This document shows positions 22,762 through 26,571 of a stretch of 26,571 bases of DNA, in pieces; within the stretch, counting starts at the first letter, position 1, and the number at the start of each line of letters is the position of its first letter. This DNA is from a virus. Below the pieces are notes generated by a model that saw nothing but the letters and a program-made list of their open reading frames with translations, was not told the DNA's origin and did no database searches. The stretch covers positions 1 to 26,571 of IMG/VR virus record IMGVR_UViG_3300023176_007010; one strand, 5' to 3'. The position numbers were made by a program, and so were the translations under genes.

Positions 22762-23281
22762 ACACTGGAAAAAATTGCTTTCTTCTGAATGTAAGGTTTT
22801 TGAAATAAAGGGCACTGCTGTACTTCCAATTTTCAAAGTGGGGTCAACAAGCCTGCGTCACTCCGCTGACCGTGTATACGTCAACGACGAAATATCTAAA
22901 TTTGACCTTGTGCATGTTTTGATTCGACGTCCGGAAGAAAGATTTGTGTCTGGACTAAACGAGTACTGCCAACAGAACAATCTCGACATCCACAAAACAT
23001 TGGATGACGTTAGGTCGGGACTTATATCGGACAGACACTTTGCACCCCAGTACATGTGGCTCTTACACCTATACAAGTTTTACAAAGGAATGATCAGAAT
23101 ACGACCTTTCGATGCGTTAAATGAATACACGGAACTACATAAAAAGAAAAGCACCATGGAAAAAGTTCAAGTCACTGCTTTGGAACAATACATTTTGATT
23201 GATAGGATGTTAACCAAACACTACGACACCGATATTGCACTGGAAGACATCATAAGGAGATATAAAAATGTTTTGTCCTAG
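22754..23281 (+). CDS. Sulfotransferase-like protein (Sulfotransfer_2 type)
   Basis: A 175-residue protein. FKVGSTSLRHSAD (27-39) corresponds to the 5'-phosphosulfate-binding loop ('..K.GSTSL...') and VLIRRPEERFVSGLNEY (about 56-72) to the 3'-phosphate motif ('.RDP.ERF.S.Y'). DRHFAPQYMWL further on matches the 'H..PQ' element of carbohydrate sulfotransferases. These enzymes move sulfate from PAPS to a sugar hydroxyl. The protein is shorter than usual (~250-300 residues), but the motifs are in order. It lies between, and overlaps, two radical-SAM genes (8 and 14 nt), so the three proteins are made together. Activity is plausible, not demonstrated. Confidence 0.75.
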   Translation: MLKHWKKLLSSECKVFEIKGTAVLPIFKVGSTSLRHSADRVYVNDEISKFDLVHVLIRRPEERFVSGLNEYCQQNNLDIHKTLDDVRSGLISDRHFAPQYMWLLHLYKFYKGMIRIRPFDALNEYTELHKKKSTMEKVQVTALEQYILIDRMLTKHYDTDIALEDIIRRYKNVLS

Positions 23282-24254
23282 ACTTGAACACTTTGTCAGA
23301 TTAAATCAAAACGGAACTATCGGCAGGTGTGGGCACATGATGGATGCAGTGAATTTTGAATCCTACACCAAATTAGAAAACAGCACTTGGTTGAAAGATA
23401 TCAAACAACAGATGTCGTTGGATAAATGGCCAAAGGAATGTGTGAGGTGCCAGCAGTCTGAAAGCACAAAAGGTGAGAGTGTGAGAACGAACAGTATCAC
23501 AAGACATAAACTACTCAAACCGATAAAAAAGGATTATCTGGTTGTGGGTGGTGTTCTGGACAACGTCTGTAACAGTGCCTGCCAGTCATGCAATCCAAAT
23601 CTCAGTACAAAGATAGGCAGTCTGGAATCAACGGACTACAAGCGGATAGACAATTACGTGAGGTTCTGGGAACTACCACAAGACAGGATTGTCGAGATAG
23701 ATGTAAATGGAGGAGAACCAACTGCTAGTAGGAATTACAAAAAGATCCTGAAGCACTTGCCCTCCAACACAAAAATAGTGAGAATGAATACCAATGGTTC
23801 AAGGACAATAAAAGAATTAGAAGACATAATGGCAAATGGTATAAAGGTAATTGTGACCATGAGCCTAGACGGCGTTGGGTCAGTACATGATTACACGAGA
23901 TGGCCTATTAAATGGAAAGATTACACGAAGACAGTAGAGCACTATAAGAAATTAAAAGACAGGAATAAACTCATGCACCTTGACATGTGGACAACAGTGA
24001 GTTGTCTAAACATCAACATACTACCAGAAATAATTGCTTACACTAAGAGCGAAGGAATACCGCACGATTGGGCGTTCCTCGAACAGCCTGGTGTATTAAA
24101 TGTGCGTTATACAAATAAGTTCACTTTGGGTGCCAAGAGAATGTTTCCTAACCAAATTGCAATAGACAAGGACAACACTCAGCAACTGAACGCATTTATC
24201 GACCGACAAGACTCATTGCGTGGCATTGACATTAAAGATTATCTTAACTGTTAA
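23268..24254 (+). CDS. Twitch-domain radical-SAM protein
   Basis: A 328-residue protein. The N-terminal cysteines are C3, C21, C58 and C61 (ECVRCQQ), the same twitch layout as the gene at 21604. The radical-SAM motif is NVCNSACQSCNPNLS (99-113) with C101, C105 and C108. IDVNGGEPTASRNYKK carries GGEP and VIVTMSLDGVGSVHDYTRWP the barrel strand. It is probably a diverged relative of the 21604 protein with a different substrate. It overlaps the sulfotransferase-like gene by 14 nt and ends in a palindrome before the convergent SGNH gene. Confidence 0.88.
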   Translation: MFCPRLEHFVRLNQNGTIGRCGHMMDAVNFESYTKLENSTWLKDIKQQMSLDKWPKECVRCQQSESTKGESVRTNSITRHKLLKPIKKDYLVVGGVLDNVCNSACQSCNPNLSTKIGSLESTDYKRIDNYVRFWELPQDRIVEIDVNGGEPTASRNYKKILKHLPSNTKIVRMNTNGSRTIKELEDIMANGIKVIVTMSLDGVGSVHDYTRWPIKWKDYTKTVEHYKKLKDRNKLMHLDMWTTVSCLNINILPEIIAYTKSEGIPHDWAFLEQPGVLNVRYTNKFTLGAKRMFPNQIAIDKDNTQQLNAFIDRQDSLRGIDIKDYLNC

Positions 24255-24258
24255 GATA
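24240..24258. terminator. Palindrome between convergent genes (possible bidirectional terminator)
   Basis: TATCTTAAC-T-GTTAAGATA is a perfect inverted repeat covering the stop codon of the plus-strand radical-SAM gene and lying just before the end of the minus-strand SGNH gene (24267). The stem is A/T-rich and has no long T-tract, so the terminator reading is tentative. Confidence 0.35.
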
Positions 24259-24266
24259 TTTCTAAA

Positions 24267-24950
24267 TTATCTTAATTTGTGTTTCATTAGGTCAACGAAT
24301 ATCTGCGCGAACCGTTTGTGATTTTCAATACCATAATGTATGCCATCCCTAGCACGGCTTGGTTTCTGTCTTTTCCTTTGTCCGAACTTATCCCAGTATG
24401 GCCAACAATTTTTGAGTGTGTGATTTTCAAGCACCAATGGATTGTTACCTTTTGATCGGAACTCGATATACACGTCTGCGAAACAGTGGAGGGTCTTGCA
24501 CTGGTTCTTCTCTGCGTACTTCTCCAGGAAGAAAACACTCTTAAGGAAGTTGTTGAGATCGGTCTTGTGATTTTCAAAACGCAGTTTCTCATCAGTGCCG
24601 TGTAGGTTAGAGGCGTAGTCTTCCAATCTCTCCCTACGACTCATCTCTGGCCACATGACTATAATAATGTTGGGGTTAATCACCTTCTCGCACGAATACA
24701 ATATACGCACCACCGTCTCGGGACTGGCGCCGGGCTGTCCCAGGTTCCAGTATCTCAACTTGTCTGTGTTGTGTTGGCTGACATGATGTGCCCAGGTCTC
24801 GTTGGGTTCCAGTCCCACACCCCAGGTATGGCTACAACCCAGTATCACTACGTTCTTCTTGCCATCGGGCATCGGATCCCACGAGGGGCAACGGAAAGGG
24901 TACTGCTTGAAAGTTTTCAAGTCGTTGTCAGAATAGAATCCGTACTTCAC
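24267..24950 (-). CDS. SGNH/GDSL-type hydrolase
   Basis: A 227-residue protein from GTG 24950, overlapping the stop of the upstream gene (ACGTGA) with AAAGG nearby. Block I is VVILGCSHTWGVGLEPNETW (34-53) with Ser40 as the nucleophile, block II is WNLGQPGASPETVV (68-81) with Gly, block III is IIIVMWPEMSRRE, and block V is SRARDGIHYGIENHKRFA with Asp and His in D-x-x-H. SGNH enzymes remove acetyl or other acyl groups, often from polysaccharides. No signal peptide is seen. It is a better SGNH match than the protein at 8262. Expressed from the tRNA side of the region, it converges on the radical-SAM operon. Confidence 0.8.
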   Translation of the reverse strand: MKYGFYSDNDLKTFKQYPFRCPSWDPMPDGKKNVVILGCSHTWGVGLEPNETWAHHVSQHNTDKLRYWNLGQPGASPETVVRILYSCEKVINPNIIIVMWPEMSRRERLEDYASNLHGTDEKLRFENHKTDLNNFLKSVFFLEKYAEKNQCKTLHCFADVYIEFRSKGNNPLVLENHTLKNCWPYWDKFGQRKRQKPSRARDGIHYGIENHKRFAQIFVDLMKHKLR

Positions 24951-25249
24951 GTGTTACCTTTCGCTATACTGAGTTTCTTTTGTATGAGTCTACTGATGTA
25001 CAACTCCAAGAAACCCATCCTGCCTTTGCCTTCAAAGATTTCAGGATATTTCATCCTTGCCATTGTCAAGTACTTCTCGTCGGCGTAACAATCGAGCCTG
25101 CTACGCGACTTCACAAACTTGAATGTCAGTGCACCGTTGTCACTCAGGTACTGTATCATTTTGGATTCCGCTTTCAACATCTCCTGTGCGACCGAAACGG
25201 GTATGAACTCCTTGTAGTGCTTGAGACGGATGGAATAGAATCTTTTCAT
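24947..25249 (-). CDS. Small hypothetical protein between tRNA-Arg and the SGNH gene
   Basis: A 100-residue protein from ATG 25249 (MKRFYSIRLKHYKEF). The in-frame ATG at 25270 overlaps the 3' CCA of tRNA-Arg and would be lost on tRNA processing, so the internal start is preferred. It is helical and basic, with FIPVSVAQEMLKAESKMIQY, ALTFKFVKSRSRLDCYADEK and a C-terminal FLELYISRLIQKK helix. Family not recognised. It is translationally coupled to the SGNH gene by a 4-nt overlap. Confidence 0.65.
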   Translation of the reverse strand: MKRFYSIRLKHYKEFIPVSVAQEMLKAESKMIQYLSDNGALTFKFVKSRSRLDCYADEKYLTMARMKYPEIFEGKGRMGFLELYISRLIQKKLSIAKGNT

Positions 25250-25269
25250 ACAAATAATTATCGATGTCA

Positions 25270-25346
25270 TGGTGGACCTGACAGGATTCGAACCTGTGGC
25301 CTTGGGTTCCGCAAACCCACGCTCTATCCAACTGAGCTACAGGTCC
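25270..25346 (-). tRNA. tRNA-Arg (anticodon GCG)
   Basis: A complete cloverleaf with an encoded CCA. The acceptor GGACCTG (25346-25340) pairs with CAGGTCC (25280-25274). The D stem is GCTC/GAGC, the anticodon stem TGGGT/ACCCA with loop TTGCGGA, and the T arm ACAGG-TTCGAAT-CCTGT. Anticodon GCG reads CGC and CGU. Most bacteria use ACG (inosine) for these codons. Confidence 0.93.
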
Positions 25347-25349
25347 ATT

Positions 25350-25426
25350 TGGCGTGCCCGGCAGGACTCGAACCTGCGACCCCAAGTTTAGGAAACTCGT
25401 ATTCTATCCATCTGAACTACGGGCAC
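25350..25426 (-). tRNA. tRNA-Arg (anticodon CCU)
   Basis: The acceptor GTGCCCG/CGGGCAC is followed by discriminator G and an encoded CCA. The anticodon stem CGAGT/ACTTG has one G-U pair, with loop TTCCTAA, anticodon CCU for AGG. The T arm GCAGG-TTCGAGT-CCTGC is intact. Three bases separate it from tRNA-Arg(GCG), so both should come from one precursor. AGG is frequent in the window's genes. Confidence 0.93.
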
Positions 25427-25434
25427 ATATTTGT

Positions 25435-25509
25435 TGGCGGTCCCTAGGGGAGTCGAACCCCTCTTTCGAGGATGAAAACCACGTGTCCTAACCGATAGAC
25501 GAAGGGACC
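25435..25509 (-). tRNA. tRNA-Glu (anticodon UUC)
   Basis: The acceptor GGTCCCT/AGGGACC, D stem GTC/GAC, T arm AGGGG-TTCGACT-CCCCT and encoded CCA are all intact. The loop is TTTTCAT, anticodon UUC for GAA/GAG. The anticodon stem CGTGG/CCTCG has a central U-U mismatch. The upstream protein gene runs 22 nt into this tRNA and stops at TAG (25488-25490) inside it. Confidence 0.9.
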
Positions 25510-26339
25510 GGATCGAAAGTCAGTTTGAGCAAATCTTTGTTGACGTAATTGTCGGGCTCGTCACTAAACTTATCGACTTTTCCAATAACAAATTCTAGAG
25601 GCATGTCTCGTACTGCCTTACCATATTTGTTGCACCAACTCACAAAACTTTCTGACTGGTACACCTGCTTTAAATTTTTGTTGACGTCTATGAAGAAGCC
25701 GCCGAACGATCCCAGCCTGCCAGTACAGTCCACGGCGGTCGGATCGTCATTTTCTTGGAACGATTGAAGCACACACTTGCCTAATATCGACCTGTCAAGC
25801 CTTACGGTGTAGTCGTAATTGTAATCAAAAAATTTATAGTTTTCGTCGTGCAATTTTTTTAGATCTATCCAGCAGTCCATGGGTATAGGATGTGCGGCGA
25901 CATGAAACCAAAGGTCGCTCGCGTAGCCTGTGTTCCTATCATTGGTGAATTCTTCCAACTCATGGACACAATAATTCACTCTGGAAACGAGATCAAACAG
26001 TTCGGAATCTTTTTCCACAGAAACTGCACTGTCGGTATAATAACGGTGTAGTTGGTTGAGAGTGTCTTGGTCGTGTGAAAATGTGTCAGGCAGTGTGATG
26101 CCCATGGGACGTACATGATCAAGTTTCTTTGCTGTGTCGAGTAATACGTCATAAACGTGTTTTATTTTCCTTGATTCGTCGTCGCTGAAGTTGTTGTCAT
26201 GCAAGGCCGATGTTTCGGAATTCAAACTGTATTGATATTTTCCAGATATCTTTTTCACATGGTCAGCCCATGGTTTCATACATTCGTGCAGTTGCACAAC
26301 GATGTGATGACCGTCAGAGAAGTCCAATCTAAATTTCAT
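25488..26339 (-). CDS. Hypothetical protein encoded between two tRNA genes
   Basis: A 283-residue acidic protein (MKFRLDFSDGHHIVVQLHEC at the start). It has several His- and Asp-rich segments (KLDHVRPMGITLP, LHRYYTD, NYCVHELEEF, LWFHVAAHPIPMDCWIDLKK) and a Gly-rich LGSFGGFFIDVNKNL. The YCVHELEEF and FHVAAHP segments could be metal ligands, but I do not recognise a family. Its GGAG (26347-26350) abuts the CCA of tRNA-Ala, and its last seven codons and stop lie inside tRNA-Glu. It must therefore be translated from the unprocessed tRNA precursor, or from a promoter in the tRNA-Ala region. Confidence 0.75.
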   Translation of the reverse strand: MKFRLDFSDGHHIVVQLHECMKPWADHVKKISGKYQYSLNSETSALHDNNFSDDESRKIKHVYDVLLDTAKKLDHVRPMGITLPDTFSHDQDTLNQLHRYYTDSAVSVEKDSELFDLVSRVNYCVHELEEFTNDRNTGYASDLWFHVAAHPIPMDCWIDLKKLHDENYKFFDYNYDYTVRLDRSILGKCVLQSFQENDDPTAVDCTGRLGSFGGFFIDVNKNLKQVYQSESFVSWCNKYGKAVRDMPLEFVIGKVDKFSDEPDNYVNKDLLKLTFDPVPSSIG

Positions 26340-26346
26340 TCATTAT

Positions 26347-26350
26347 CTCC
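26347..26350 (-). promoter_or_regulatory. Ribosome binding site flush with the tRNA-Ala 3' end
   Basis: GGAG directly follows the encoded CCA of tRNA-Ala, seven nucleotides before ATG 26339. Maturation of the tRNA at CCA would leave this site as the very 5' end of the mRNA. Confidence 0.6.
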
Positions 26351-26424
26351 TGGTGGAGGATAGGAGAGTCGAACTCCTGACTCATCCATGCCATGGATGC
26401 GTGATCCCACTTCACCAATCCCCC
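26351..26424 (-). tRNA. tRNA-Ala (anticodon GGC)
   Basis: The acceptor GGGGGAT/ATCCTCC contains a G3-U70 wobble, the main identity element of alanine tRNA. The D stem is GTG/CAC, the anticodon stem CATCC/GGATG with loop ATGGCAT (anticodon GGC, reading GCC/GCU), and the T arm AGGAG-TTCGACT-CTCCT, with discriminator A and an encoded CCA. Position 32 is A rather than a pyrimidine. Confidence 0.92.
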
Positions 26425-26495
26425 AAACACACCGTCACATGCAAGACCATTGAGTTATTTGGTGATAATGGTAATATTGGCATGTTTGGTGTACG

Positions 26496-26571
26496 TGGTG
26501 CCGCTTCACGGATTCGAACCGCGGACCTACTGATTACAAATCAGTTGCTCTACCAACTGAGCTAAAGCGGC
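26496..26571 (-). tRNA. tRNA-Thr (anticodon UGU)
   Basis: Complete at the window edge: acceptor GCCGCTT (26571-26565) pairs with AAGCGGC, D stem GCTC/GAGC, anticodon stem ACTGA/TCAGT with loop TTTGTAA (UGU, for ACA), T arm CGCGG-TTCGAAT-CCGTG, discriminator A and encoded CCA. The 71-nt spacer to tRNA-Ala (26425-26495) shows no cloverleaf or coding frame. Confidence 0.93.

Noticed and set aside
25268-25270. ATG at 25270 as the start of the small protein next to tRNA-Arg
   Set aside because: It overlaps the encoded CCA end of the tRNA; the ATG at 25249 avoids this.
1311-26479. Shared word TGGTAATAT near 1312 (minus), 17571 and 26471
   Set aside because: Nine-base A/T-rich words recur by chance in a sequence of this size, and the contexts differ.
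1-26571. Bacterial chromosome rather than phage
   Set aside because: UvsW, gp61/gp41-type primosome genes, a TATAAATA late promoter and pervasive gene overlaps are phage features; the porin and other bacterial-like genes are flanked by them.

Overview
The window looks like part of the genome of a T4-like marine myovirus. The evidence is a UvsW-type helicase, a probable gp62 clamp-loader subunit, a gp61-type primase overlapping a gp41-type helicase, a T4-style late promoter box (TATAAATA) before a virion-like gene, tightly overlapping genes, and a five-gene tRNA cluster. A phage-borne outer-membrane porin points to a Gram-negative host. I cannot name the host. SAR11 or picocyanobacterial phages are the closest comparison I can make, from memory of conserved hypothetical proteins only.

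Layout. 1-1.3 kb: the tail of an unknown gene, a sugar-transferase-like gene, and a SprT-like metalloprotease on the minus strand. 1.3-7.04 kb: one plus-strand replication/repair operon starting from a perfect-consensus sigma70-type promoter. It carries a HARP-like protein, UvsW, conserved small proteins, a gp62-like protein, a zinc-finger protein and a miniature DnaE-like protein, and ends at an intrinsic terminator inside the last coding sequence. 7.04-8.94 kb: a minus-strand conserved protein, then a probable virion protein behind TATAAATA and an SGNH-like gene. 8.95-13.83 kb: primase, DnaB-like helicase, endonuclease III, and a DnaE polymerase core without its PHP domain.

13.83-24.95 kb is an accessory region with frequent strand switches: an FkbM methyltransferase, three other SAM methyltransferases, a GT29-like and a DxD glycosyltransferase, a porin, a 55-residue basic protein, four radical-SAM proteins, an SDR, a sulfotransferase-like protein and an SGNH hydrolase. 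Several of these genes start 5-8 nt after a late-promoter-like TAAATA box and show no ribosome binding site. 24.95-26.57 kb: two unknown proteins interleaved with tRNA-Arg(GCG), tRNA-Arg(CCU), tRNA-Glu(UUC), tRNA-Ala(GGC) and tRNA-Thr(UGU), all on the minus strand.

The left half is replication and repair. The right half looks like a toolkit for remodelling the surface or glycans of the host or virion. The most unusual items are the two DnaE-family proteins (one PHP-less, one reduced to motif islands), the radical-SAM/sulfotransferase/SDR operon, the phage-borne porin, and the promoter boxes placed directly against start codons.
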